From: Micavibrio sp.
GTDB lineage: Bacteria > Pseudomonadota > Alphaproteobacteria > Micavibrionales > Micavibrionaceae
Assembly: GCA_027051315.1 (NCBI GenBank)
Contig: JALTZE010000019.1
Span: 1-7,066, forward strand
DNA: 7,066 bases
Reading direction: 5' to 3'
Part shown: positions 1-6,873 of the stretch, in pieces
How positions within the stretch are numbered: the first letter of the stretch is position 1
How the letters are laid out: every line of letters begins with the position of its first letter
Made by a program: the position numbers and the translations under genes
The notes under the pieces: generated by a model
Told to the model about the DNA's origin: nothing
Seen by the model: the letters and a program-made list of their open reading frames with translations, nothing else
Databases searched by the model: none

Positions 1-444
1 ATAATGATGAATGAAGATAATATTAATCCTCAACTTGCCGCTATGGGAGTAGTAACATCTCTTCCTACTCTTTTTCATGAAGCAAGGTCATCATTTGATA
101 TAAATAACTCATTCATATCATCTGATAATTATGATGCGAAAATAAGCGGAAAAATTAAACCTGACATAAAATCAATAAATATGGCAAATGGTGATATAAC
201 TGCTGAATTATCAGGACTTGATAAACTTCAAACTATTTTTCAAAAAAGAGCAGCAACACCAGGAAATCCAAACGCAAAAGATTTTCAACAAGCAAATATG
301 ATGCTTGGTATATTAAAATCACTAGGAAAAAGGGAAAACGACCCCCTAACAGGAGAACCATACTGGACATATCACCTTCAAACACAACCAGATGGTTCTT
401 TATATCTTAACGGAGGCCCCGTAGGTTCATTATTCGGTCAATAA
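1..444 (+). CDS. C-terminal part of an unrecognised protein, possibly envelope-associated (5' end outside window)
   Basis: The reading frame is open to the left window edge and ends at TAA 442-444. Two ATG codons stand at positions 4 and 7, but only three bases precede them, so no ribosome binding site can be judged. The visible 146 residues have no signal peptide or membrane segment at the start and read like the end of a longer protein. Mixed polar stretches lead into GDITAELSGLDKL (about residues 63-75) and a final segment with DGSLYLNGGPVGSL. A closing strand of the form 'dG-x-L-x-L-nG-x-P-v-G' after a 'G-x-L-D-x-L' motif recalls the C-termini of DUF2125 or DUF945/AsmA-like envelope proteins of proteobacteria. 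That resemblance is from memory and weak. The last 15 nt overlap the end of convergent hemW, so no separate terminator fits between them. Function is unknown. Confidence 0.6.
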   Translation: MMMNEDNINPQLAAMGVVTSLPTLFHEARSSFDINNSFISSDNYDAKISGKIKPDIKSINMANGDITAELSGLDKLQTIFQKRAATPGNPNAKDFQQANMMLGILKSLGKRENDPLTGEPYWTYHLQTQPDGSLYLNGGPVGSLFGQ

Positions 445-1590
445 ATAACCTAATAACGAATCAAGCCTTTGAATGGCTTTAGAGGAAGGAATCAAAATAT
501 CTTCCTTTGTGCTTACAAAACCCTCCTTAATCATATTTTCCATTTTATCTGGATTTATAATCTCTTTCCATGAACTACCGCTTTCTAGCTCAATCCTTGA
601 TAAAGGAATCCCCTCCTTTAACCTAAGCCCCATCATCAATGCTTCTATCGCTCTATCTTTTCGGCTAATAACCTCAAATTCATGAGAACTACACCCCGTT
701 TTATTAACCTTTTTTATCCATATATCCGGCGCTCTATGCCCTTTAGTAGCTATTTTTTCACCATTAACTATAAAACGTCCATGCGCTCCTGGTCCAACCC
801 CTATATAATCGCCATATCTCCAATATGTCATATTATGCTTAGATTCTTCGCCTTTCTTCGCATGATTAGAAATCTCATATGAAGGAAGCCCATATTGCTC
901 CATAATAGATTGTGTAATTTCATATAGTTCCCCACCACAATCATCATCCAAAACTGTGAAATCACCTCTTCTATATTTAGTATAAAAATCCGTACCTTTT
1001 TCTATTGTCAGCTGATACACAGAAATATGCCCACCAGCATAAGACAAAGCATTATCCAAAGATTTTTTCCAATCACAAGCCGTCTGTTCTGGCAAAGCAT
1101 AAATAAGGTCAAAACTATATCTATCAAAAGATTTAGCTGCTATTTTTATCGCCTTTATGGCATCTTCAGCAGAATGTTTTCTACCCAAAAATGCCAATTG
1201 CCTATCATCAAAAGACTGAACTCCAATAGATACTCTATTAATCCCCGCCGCAGCAAAATCTATAAATTTATCATACTCTACCGAAGAAGGGTTAGCCTCT
1301 AAACTTACCTCCACATCATCACAAATTCCCCATAAAGAAACAATTTTATCAATAACTCCTTCCGCAACAAAAGGTTGCATCAATGATGGTGTCCCTCCTC
1401 CAAAAAATATAGAAGTTACAATCTTCCCTTTGGTTAATTCATAATAATATTCCAACTCTTTTTTATAAGCATCAAGCCACTCCCTATGGTTAACATCTTG
1501 TGCAACAAAGGAATTAAAATCACAATAAGGACACTTAGACACACAAAAAGGCCAATGAATATATAAAGCTATATTTTTATTATCAGGCAA
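430..1590 (-). CDS. hemW: HemW, radical SAM heme chaperone (HemN-like)
   Basis: This 386-residue protein has the family's usual length. HemW is a cytoplasmic radical-SAM protein that binds heme and is thought to deliver it to respiratory enzymes; it is often mis-annotated as oxygen-independent coproporphyrinogen III oxidase. The [4Fe-4S] site is C16-x3-C20-x2-C23 followed by D24-F25. The F in place of a fourth Cys separates HemW from true HemN, which has CX3CX2CXC. FGGGTPS (63-69) is the glycine-rich SAM region, and HNMTYW (252-257) is the HNxxYW motif specific to HemW. The start codon is TTG at 1590-1588: an in-frame TAG lies four codons upstream and no ATG precedes the catalytic motif. The gene overlaps the end of rdgB by 8 nt, so it is probably translationally coupled as the third gene of rph-rdgB-hemW. 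Its 3' end overlaps the convergent gene at 1-444. Confidence 0.95.
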   Translation of the reverse strand: MPDNKNIALYIHWPFCVSKCPYCDFNSFVAQDVNHREWLDAYKKELEYYYELTKGKIVTSIFFGGGTPSLMQPFVAEGVIDKIVSLWGICDDVEVSLEANPSSVEYDKFIDFAAAGINRVSIGVQSFDDRQLAFLGRKHSAEDAIKAIKIAAKSFDRYSFDLIYALPEQTACDWKKSLDNALSYAGGHISVYQLTIEKGTDFYTKYRRGDFTVLDDDCGGELYEITQSIMEQYGLPSYEISNHAKKGEESKHNMTYWRYGDYIGVGPGAHGRFIVNGEKIATKGHRAPDIWIKKVNKTGCSSHEFEVISRKDRAIEALMMGLRLKEGIPLSRIELESGSSWKEIINPDKMENMIKEGFVSTKEDILIPSSKAIQRLDSLLGYLLTE

Positions 1591-2176
1591 AATAATTCTC
1601 TATCAACTTTTCAAATGCTATCCCCCTATGGGACATTGATTTTTTCTCTTCCGCACTCATTTCAGCAAAAGTTTTATCTTTCCCATTTGGTTGAAAAATT
1701 GGGTCATATCCAAAACCTTTTTCCCCTCTAGGCGGACATATGATTTCTCCTTCTACTCTTCCTTCAACCGAAACAACATAACCATCAGGCCAAACCATAG
1801 CAAGAACAGCAATAAAAGCAGCTCTTCTATCCACATTACAGCCAAGCTCTTCATTAACTCTATTCATAGCCTTAGTAAAATCTTTTTCAGGACCTGCCCA
1901 CCTTGCCGAATAAATACCAGGTGCATTATCCAAAGCCTTAACAATCAACCCACTATCATCTGCTAATACTACTTTACCCGTAGCTTCAGCCCCTGCTTTT
2001 GCTTTTAATATAGCATTTTCTTCAAAAGTTTTTCCTGTTTCTTCTGGTTCTGCCAAGCCAAGCTCAGAAGCACTAAGAACCTTGATACCATAAGGCTTCA
2101 TCATCATGGAAAATTCTTTTATTTTTCCTTGATTATGAGTAGCTAAAACAATTTCATTCCCTTTAAATTTCCTCAT
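1583..2176 (-). CDS. rdgB: RdgB/HAM1-type dITP/XTP pyrophosphatase
   Basis: This cytoplasmic house-cleaning enzyme hydrolyses dITP, XTP and related non-canonical purine nucleoside triphosphates to monophosphate plus pyrophosphate, keeping deaminated bases out of DNA and RNA. The 197 residues match the family length. Visible motifs are the substrate loop THNQGK (13-18), the metal/catalytic ADDSGL (72-77), GFGYDPIF (154-161) and the C-terminal MSHR (181-184). I chose ATG 2176-2174 because MRKFKGNEIVLATHN is how alphaproteobacterial RdgB proteins typically begin and because AAGG lies just upstream. A GTG at 2194 would add six residues (MFRCKV) and overlap rph by 8 nt; it cannot be excluded. The chosen start leaves 10 nt after the rph stop. 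The stop is TGA, so TGA is a normal terminator in this genome. Middle gene of the minus-strand operon. Confidence 0.95.
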   Translation of the reverse strand: MRKFKGNEIVLATHNQGKIKEFSMMMKPYGIKVLSASELGLAEPEETGKTFEENAILKAKAGAEATGKVVLADDSGLIVKALDNAPGIYSARWAGPEKDFTKAMNRVNEELGCNVDRRAAFIAVLAMVWPDGYVVSVEGRVEGEIICPPRGEKGFGYDPIFQPNGKDKTFAEMSAEEKKSMSHRGIAFEKLIENYFA

Positions 2177-2186
2177 CACCTTACAC

Positions 2187-2909
2187 CTAAACACCTAAAA
2201 CTTTCTTTTGTATTTCAGATATCTCTTTGCACCCCTTTTTTGCCAAAGAAAATAATTCATCAAACTGCTCTTCTGAAAAAGCATTTTTTTCTGCAGTTCC
2301 TTGTATTTCTACAATTCCACCTTTTCCTGTAATTACAAAATTTGCATCTGTTTCTGCTACTGAATCTTCTTCATAATCAAGGTCAAGCACAGGAACTCCC
2401 TTATATACTCCACACGATATAGCAGATACACTATCATTCATAGGGATTGAATCCATAACACCAATATTAACAAGATGTTCAAAAGCCTGATACATGGCAA
2501 TATACGCCCCACTTATAGAAGCAGTTCTTGTTCCTCCATCTGCTTGGATAACATCACAATCAATTCTTACTTGTCGTTCTCCCATTTTATTAAAATCAAC
2601 AATAGCCCTTAAAGCACGCCCTATTAAGCGTTGTATTTCCTGAGTTCTTCCCGATTGTTTTCCTCTGGCAGCTTCTCTATCCATTCTCTTATTTGTAGAC
2701 CTTGGTAACATACCATATTCTGCGGTAATCCAACCTTTTCCTTGATTTTTCATCCAACTTGGAACTTTTTCTTCTACAGTAGCAGTACATAAAACATGAG
2801 TATCACCAAATTTAACCAAACATGACCCTTCTGCATGTTTTGAAAAATTAGGAATAAATTCAATATCCCTTAACGAATCTGCTTTTCTTAATGATGGTCT
2901 GTTAGTCAT
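2187..2909 (-). CDS. rph: RNase PH, phosphorolytic 3' exoribonuclease
   Basis: RNase PH uses inorganic phosphate to remove 3'-terminal nucleotides from tRNA precursors and other RNAs, releasing nucleoside diphosphates; the family works as a ring of homodimers. The 240-residue protein is full length and collinear with the family from R4[14 protein letters not shown]. The conserved block [16 protein letters not shown] (86-101) and the phosphate-binding GGTRTA (125-130, with T127 and R128) are intact, so it should be active; some bacteria, such as E. coli K-12, carry a frameshifted copy. The start ATG (2909-2907) has GGAGA seven bases upstream (2921-2917). The stop is TAG. It is the first gene of the minus-strand rph-rdgB-hemW operon and is transcribed from the promoter at 2947-2975, divergently from the gene at 3099. 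Confidence 0.97.
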   Translation of the reverse strand: MTNRPSLRKADSLRDIEFIPNFSKHAEGSCLVKFGDTHVLCTATVEEKVPSWMKNQGKGWITAEYGMLPRSTNKRMDREAARGKQSGRTQEIQRLIGRALRAIVDFNKMGERQVRIDCDVIQADGGTRTASISGAYIAMYQAFEHLVNIGVMDSIPMNDSVSAISCGVYKGVPVLDLDYEEDSVAETDANFVITGKGGIVEIQGTAEKNAFSEEQFDELFSLAKKGCKEISEIQKKVLGV

Positions 2910-2946
2910 AAAATAATCTCCATATATACTGCTAAAAAATCAATAC

Positions 2947-2975
2947 ATAAAACCCTATAAATATTTCATGGTCAA
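2947..2975 (-). promoter_or_regulatory. Sigma70-type promoter for the rph-rdgB-hemW operon
   Basis: On the minus strand TTGACC (2975-2970, five of six to consensus) is followed by exactly 17 bases and then TTTTAT (2952-2947, four of six). Transcription would start near 2940, leaving a leader of about 30 nt with GGAGA at 2921-2917 before the rph ATG. This is the best-spaced promoter in the intergenic region. It is predicted from sequence only. Confidence 0.6.
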
Positions 2976-3016
2976 CAAATATAGCTATTTCAAAATATAA
3001 AATAAGAATGTGGAAA

Positions 3017-3043
3017 TTGGTTTTCTTACATTTGCACTATAAT
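3017..3043 (+). promoter_or_regulatory. Probable promoter for the 3099 gene and grpE
   Basis: A perfect TATAAT stands at 3038-3043. The -35 region is weak: TTGGTT at 3017-3022 is only 15 bases upstream, and AATTGG would give the usual 17. Transcription would start near 3050, about 50 nt before the ATG at 3099. I see no heat-shock (RpoH-type) CTTGAA box at a suitable distance. Confidence 0.45.
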
Positions 3044-3056
3044 ATATAAAGATATA

Positions 3057-3084
3057 TTGTTTAACGATGATATATTTTAAACAA
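3057..3084 (+). repeat. 8-bp inverted repeat in the leader of the 3099 gene
   Basis: TTGTTTAA (3057-3064) is matched exactly by TTAAACAA (3077-3084), with 12 bases between. It lies downstream of the -10 box and ends just before the weak Shine-Dalgarno sequence CTGGA (3086-3090). It could be an operator or an mRNA stem-loop limiting translation. In such AT-rich DNA an 8-bp match with only two G/C pairs could also be chance. Confidence 0.4.
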
Positions 3085-3098
3085 ACTGGAATACTGGC

Positions 3099-3926
3099 AT
3101 GCAAAAAAAATGCACTTTGAATAGAATCACCCCATTTATATTTATGCTATTGGCGTTTTTATTAGCAAACTCCCCTAATGCCAAAGCTGGTATTTCATAT
3201 GAATACCCTGACAATGTTGTTGTCTCTTTATTAAATTCAAATAATATAAAGGAAAATGAAATAATATTGAGAATAGCAGCAAAAGAAAGCTATAGCGGCT
3301 GTGTTAATATCAGCGAACTAACATATGAAATGGAAATAGAATATGGCATAATAGAAATCGTAACAGATGGATATGCAGTAGAAGATACAACGGGCAAAGA
3401 TTGCAACACTAATTACAAAGTACCCGTAGCCAATATAATACTTTCCCTAGATGAATTAGAAAAAAATGATATACAACTTATAAAATTTAGTAATGGAGAT
3501 TACGAAGATGTTTACGCTATGGACCGTACTGATGAATATATAGAGCTAACACCACAAGGAAAAGTTAGATATTTCTTTGAAGCAGGATGGAAAAAAGGCG
3601 TAGACCAGATGAAACTCTACCATAGACCTGAAAACATGGTACTTTTATTTGTTAAAACTCCTCCATACAGAGATATCCAAAAATATATGAATCAATTTGC
3701 CAAAGAACATGGTCTAAAAGTAGAAAAAAGCAATTATATTTACCCTTCTGAAAAATATGGAATTTCTGAATTTCTATATAAAGACGTAAAAAATTTATAT
3801 TTACCTAAAGTAAAAAAACTTCCCTACTTGGAACTTGGAAAAATTACAATATATAATGAAAGAGATGGACAATATAGAAACAGACCAGAAAAGGTCGATA
3901 TGGAAGTATATGTAAGAAAACCTTAA
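3099..3926 (+). CDS. Predicted exported protein of unknown function
   Basis: This 275-residue protein has a clear Sec signal peptide: basic start (K3, K4, R9), hydrophobic core about residues 10-23, and an A-x-A site ending AKA at 28-30. The mature product starts near G31, so it should be periplasmic or surface-associated. There is no lipobox and no later membrane segment. The mature part looks beta-rich in its first half, with two cysteines (C68, C102) that could form a disulfide. The second half has PENMVLLFVKTPP (177-189), a likely helix YMNQFAKEHGL (196-206) and a basic, tyrosine-rich end. I recognise no family. ATG 3099 follows a weak CTGGA site. It sits divergent from rph and 21 nt before grpE, where alphaproteobacteria often have hrcA; it bears no resemblance to HrcA, which is a cytosolic winged-helix repressor. 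Co-transcription with grpE is likely. Confidence 0.85.
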   Translation: MQKKCTLNRITPFIFMLLAFLLANSPNAKAGISYEYPDNVVVSLLNSNNIKENEIILRIAAKESYSGCVNISELTYEMEIEYGIIEIVTDGYAVEDTTGKDCNTNYKVPVANIILSLDELEKNDIQLIKFSNGDYEDVYAMDRTDEYIELTPQGKVRYFFEAGWKKGVDQMKLYHRPENMVLLFVKTPPYRDIQKYMNQFAKEHGLKVEKSNYIYPSEKYGISEFLYKDVKNLYLPKVKKLPYLELGKITIYNERDGQYRNRPEKVDMEVYVRKP

Positions 3927-3947
3927 AAAGATTACAAAGGAAAAACA

Positions 3948-4643
3948 ATGAATAACAACACTAATCAACCTAAAAAAGATGAAAATAACAACGAAGAAAC
4001 AGCAAATAATTTAGGCGGCTTCGGAGAAAAAACAGGGCCTGCCGCTTTCAAAGAAAATATAAAAAATGAACAATGTGAAGATAATTCACAAAATGGAAGC
4101 ACAGAAAAAAAATCCATAGAGCTTGAACGTGCCTTAGATAAAATAAGAAGACTAGAAGAAGAACTTGCCGATGTAAAAGATAAAATGCTAAGGGAAGCAG
4201 CGGAAGTAGAAAATATAAGACGACGTTCCCAAAAAGACCGCGAAGACGCAAAAAAATTCTCCATAGCTTCTTTTGCAAAAGATTTACTAGATGTAAACGA
4301 CAATTTTTCAAGAGCTTTAGATGCTGCCCCCAAAAATCGTGATGAGCTTGACGACCATATAAAATCCCTTTTGGAGGGCATCGAAGCAACTCAACGTGCT
4401 ATGATAAGAGCATTTGAAAGAAACGGAATTAAAGAAATATCTCCCATAGATGAAAAATTTGACCCCAATTTACATGAAGTCATGTTCGAAGTTCCAACCC
4501 CTGATAAAGAAGATGGAACAATAATCCAAATATTAGAAACAGGATACACACTTAATGATAGACTTTTAAGACCTGCCAGAGTAGGAGTATCAAAAAATAG
4601 TGATAAACCTGATGGTGAACATGTAGTAAATCAAAAAGTATAA
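3948..4643 (+). CDS. grpE: GrpE, nucleotide exchange factor of DnaK
   Basis: GrpE is the cytoplasmic dimeric co-chaperone that opens the DnaK nucleotide pocket to release ADP, and it can act as a thermosensor. The 231-residue protein has the expected order: a disordered, Asn/Glu-rich tail (1-55), a long charged helix that forms the dimer coiled coil (about 56-110), a helical middle part (about 110-165), and the C-terminal beta domain that contacts DnaK, with FDPNLHEVMFEVPT (171-184) and the signature region to about residue 215. The tail is longer than in E. coli GrpE (197 aa). ATG 3948 has AAAGG (3936-3940) seven bases upstream. It follows the exported-protein gene by 21 nt with no terminator between. 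dnaK lies 179 nt downstream, behind its own leader. Confidence 0.97.
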   Translation: MNNNTNQPKKDENNNEETANNLGGFGEKTGPAAFKENIKNEQCEDNSQNGSTEKKSIELERALDKIRRLEEELADVKDKMLREAAEVENIRRRSQKDREDAKKFSIASFAKDLLDVNDNFSRALDAAPKNRDELDDHIKSLLEGIEATQRAMIRAFERNGIKEISPIDEKFDPNLHEVMFEVPTPDKEDGTIIQILETGYTLNDRLLRPARVGVSKNSDKPDGEHVVNQKV

Positions 4644-4683
4644 AAATATTAGTGATCCATTATAAAAAAATATACGTACAATT

Positions 4684-4717
4684 CTTGTAAATAAAGAAGA
4701 TAAAAGACTCGCATTGA
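4684..4717 (+). promoter_or_regulatory. Weak heat-shock (RpoH-type) promoter candidate upstream of dnaK
   Basis: CTTGTAA (4684-4690) resembles the sigma32 -35 element CTTGAAA, and TCGCATTGA (4709-4717) resembles the -10 element CCCCATtTA at about six of nine positions. The spacing is a little longer than the usual sigma32 range. An alternative sigma70-like -10 is TATGAT (4726-4731) or TATATT (4731-4736), neither with a good -35. Established knowledge that dnaK is heat-inducible via RpoH in many proteobacteria makes a promoter here likely; its exact position is unsure. Confidence 0.3.
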
Positions 4718-4750
4718 TATGGTTATATGATATATTCCAAATCATACGAG
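4708..4750 (+). repeat. Imperfect inverted repeat in the dnaK upstream region
   Basis: The arm 4708-4722 (starting CTCG, ending ATGG) pairs with 4737-4750 (starting CCAA, ending CGAG). About 12 base pairs form, interrupted by a C/A mismatch, one bulged T and an A/A mismatch, around a 14-base A/T loop. The loop contains the -10-like TATGAT/TATATT. It is not the CIRCE operator: neither TTAGCACTC nor GAGTGCTAA is present. An operator overlapping the promoter or an RNA stem is possible. Confidence 0.4.
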
Positions 4751-4769
4751 CAATATAGATTAAAAAAAC

Positions 4770-4793
4770 AAAGCAGATAATAGTAACTGCTTT
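4770..4793 (+). promoter_or_regulatory. Stem-loop in the dnaK 5' leader
   Basis: AAAGCAG (4770-4776) pairs perfectly with CTGCTTT (4787-4793) around a 10-base loop. The stem ends 17 nt before the AAAGGAAG ribosome binding site (4811-4818) of dnaK and is followed by one more T, so it could be a leader structure or a weak attenuator. It does not cover the ribosome binding site, so it is not an obvious RNA thermometer as drawn. Confidence 0.4.
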
Positions 4794-4822
4794 TACAAAA
4801 TTTGCTGAAGAAAGGAAGAACT

Positions 4823-6784
4823 ATGAGCAAGGTAATTGGTATAGATTTAGGAACTACAAACTCTTGTGTGGCTGTGATGGATGGGAAAGAGCCAAAGGTC
4901 ATTGAAAATGCAGAAGGCACAAGAACAACCCCCTCAATGATAGCTTTTGCAAAAGATGGTGAAAAATTAGTTGGACAACCTGCCAAACGTCAAGCAGTAA
5001 CAAATCCTGAAAATACATTATACGCAATAAAAAGACTTATAGGACGCAGATATGATTCTCCAGAAGTTGCCGACCTAAAAAACAAAGCACCTTTCAAAAT
5101 CGTAGAAGGTGATAACGGTGATGCCTGGGTTGAAGTAAATGGCGAAAAATACGCCCCTTCCCAAATTTCTGCTATGCTATTGCAAAAAATGAAAGAAACA
5201 GCAGAAAATTACCTTGGTACAAAAGTTGACAAAGCTGTAATTACCGTACCTGCATATTTTAACGATGCTCAACGCCAAGCAACAAAAGACGCTGGTAAAA
5301 TTGCTGGGCTAGAAGTTTTAAGAATTATCAACGAGCCAACTGCTGCTGCACTTGCATACGGACTTGATAAAAAAAATAATGGTACAATCGCTGTATATGA
5401 CCTTGGTGGTGGTACATTCGATATTTCAATACTTGAAATAGGTGATGGTGTTTTTGAAGTAAAATCAACTAATGGTGATACTTTCCTTGGTGGTGAAGAT
5501 TTTGACCTTAGGATAATCGACTATCTAGCAGACGAGTTCAAAAAAGAGCAAGGTATTGACCTTCGTGAAGATAAACTTGCGCTACAACGACTAAAAGAAG
5601 CTGCAGAAAAAGCAAAAATAGAGCTTTCAAGCACAACACAAACAGAAGTAAATCTTCCATTCGTGACTGCTGATGCTTCTGGTCCTAAACATTTGAACAT
5701 TAAATTATCACGTTCAAAATTAGAGTCACTTGTTGATGACCTAATAAAAAGAACTTTAGAACCTGTAAAAGCAGCAATAAAAGACGCAGGACTAAAACCA
5801 TCAGATATTGATGAAATAGTTATGGTTGGTGGTATGACACGTATGCCTAAAATCATCGAAACAGTACAAAATTTCTTTGGTAAAGAACCTCATAAGGGCG
5901 TGAATCCTGATGAAGTTGTTGCAAATGGCGCGGCTATTCAAGGTGGTGTTTTACAAGGAGATGTCAAAGATGTTCTTCTTCTTGATGTTACGCCGTTATC
6001 ACTTGGTATAGAAACATTAGGCGGTGTCTTTACAAGATTGATAGAAAGAAATACAACAATACCAACTAAAAAATCACAAACTTTCTCCACTGCCGAAGAC
6101 AACCAAAATGCTGTAACAATTCGTGTATTCCAAGGTGAACGCGAAATGGCAGCAGATAATAAATTACTTGGTCAATTCGACCTCGTCGGCATACCACCTG
6201 CTCCCCGCGGTGTACCACAAATCGAAGTTACATTTGATATTGATGCAAATGGTATTGTTCAAGTTTCTGCAAAAGACAAAGCAACAAATAAAGAACAACA
6301 AATACGTATCCAAGCTTCCGGTGGTCTATCCGACGAAGATATAGAAAAAATGATTCAAGATGCCGAAGCAAATGCCGAAGCAGATAAAGAGCGCAAAGCT
6401 TTAATTGAACTTAAAAATCAGGCCGAAGCTATTGTTCATTCTTCTGAAAAATCTCTTGAAGAGCTAGGCTCTGATGTTCCTGCCGAAGATAAAGAGGCAA
6501 CTGAAAAAGCTATCAGAGAATTGAAAGAAGCTTTGGACAGTGATAACAAAGAAGAAATCACATCAAAAATGGAAGCTTTAACAAAAGCATCACAAAAAAT
6601 AGGTGAAATGGCATACAGAAAAGCTCAAGAAGAAAATACAGGGCAATCTGATACATCTGATGAAAATAAAACTTCGTCTTCAGATGGCAATTCTTCTAAT
6701 GATGATGATATTGTAGATGCCGATTTCACAGAGCTTGAACTAGAAGATGACGATGATGATAAAAATAAAAAATCATCAAAATAA
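4823..6784 (+). CDS. dnaK: DnaK, Hsp70 chaperone
   Basis: DnaK is the ATP-driven cytoplasmic Hsp70 that binds exposed hydrophobic segments of client proteins, with GrpE and J-domain partners. The 653 residues match the bacterial family. The ATPase domain shows [10 protein letters not shown] (6-15), [15 protein letters not shown] (140-154), [10 protein letters not shown] (193-202, with T198 equivalent to E. coli autophosphorylation T199) and VGGMTRMP (335-342). The interdomain linker is [11 protein letters not shown] (383-393). The beta substrate-binding domain and helical lid follow, then a Ser/Asp-rich tail with the conserved DIVDADF and a run of five Asp plus a Lys-rich end. I chose ATG 4823 because AAAGGAAG (4811-4818) is well spaced before it and the protein then starts [10 protein letters not shown] as the family does; an in-frame TTG at 4802 lies upstream of that site. 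Its leader carries two inverted repeats and a hairpin follows it. Confidence 0.98.
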   Translation: MSKVIGIDLGTTNSCVAVMDGKEPKVIENAEGTRTTPSMIAFAKDGEKLVGQPAKRQAVTNPENTLYAIKRLIGRRYDSPEVADLKNKAPFKIVEGDNGDAWVEVNGEKYAPSQISAMLLQKMKETAENYLGTKVDKAVITVPAYFNDAQRQATKDAGKIAGLEVLRIINEPTAAALAYGLDKKNNGTIAVYDLGGGTFDISILEIGDGVFEVKSTNGDTFLGGEDFDLRIIDYLADEFKKEQGIDLREDKLALQRLKEAAEKAKIELSSTTQTEVNLPFVTADASGPKHLNIKLSRSKLESLVDDLIKRTLEPVKAAIKDAGLKPSDIDEIVMVGGMTRMPKIIETVQNFFGKEPHKGVNPDEVVANGAAIQGGVLQGDVKDVLLLDVTPLSLGIETLGGVFTRLIERNTTIPTKKSQTFSTAEDNQNAVTIRVFQGEREMAADNKLLGQFDLVGIPPAPRGVPQIEVTFDIDANGIVQVSAKDKATNKEQQIRIQASGGLSDEDIEKMIQDAEANAEADKERKALIELKNQAEAIVHSSEKSLEELGSDVPAEDKEATEKAIRELKEALDSDNKEEITSKMEALTKASQKIGEMAYRKAQEENTGQSDTSDENKTSSSDGNSSNDDDIVDADFTELELEDDDDDKNKKSSK

Positions 6785-6800
6785 TTAGACCTAAACAAAC

Positions 6801-6830
6801 ATCCGAACCAGTTTTTTTTCTGGTTCGGGT
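6801..6830 (+). terminator. Hairpin after dnaK, probable terminator or attenuator
   Basis: CCGAACCAG (6803-6811) pairs perfectly with CTGGTTCGG (6820-6828) around a loop of eight T; A6801-T6830 and a T-G wobble can extend the stem to 11 pairs. It begins 16 nt after the dnaK stop. The usual T-run after the stem is missing (GTAACTTTC follows), so on the plus strand it may be a partial terminator or an mRNA-stabilising 3' structure that makes dnaK more abundant than the J-domain gene. Confidence 0.65.
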
Positions 6831-6873
6831 AACTTTCATACATATTATTAAACTTAATAAACGGTAAGCAAAT

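Noticed and set aside
463..479. AAGCC/GGCTT hairpin as terminator of the gene at 1-444
   Set aside because: Only five base pairs, no T-run behind it, and it lies inside the hemW coding sequence.
3965..4381. Long minus-strand open frame opposite grpE, very rich in Ser and Phe
   Set aside because: Its composition is the reverse complement of the Glu/Lys/Arg-rich GrpE helix; it has no credible ribosome binding site or domain, and grpE is clearly real.
4644..4822. CIRCE operator for HrcA
   Set aside because: Neither TTAGCACTC nor GAGTGCTAA is present; the inverted repeat found has different arms and a 14-base loop.
4802..4822. Upstream TTG start for dnaK adding seven residues
   Set aside because: It would place the good ribosome binding site inside the gene; the family begins at [14 protein letters not shown] sequence, matching ATG 4823.
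5521..5856. Minus-strand open frame inside dnaK
   Set aside because: It is antisense to a highly conserved part of DnaK and its protein shows no family features.
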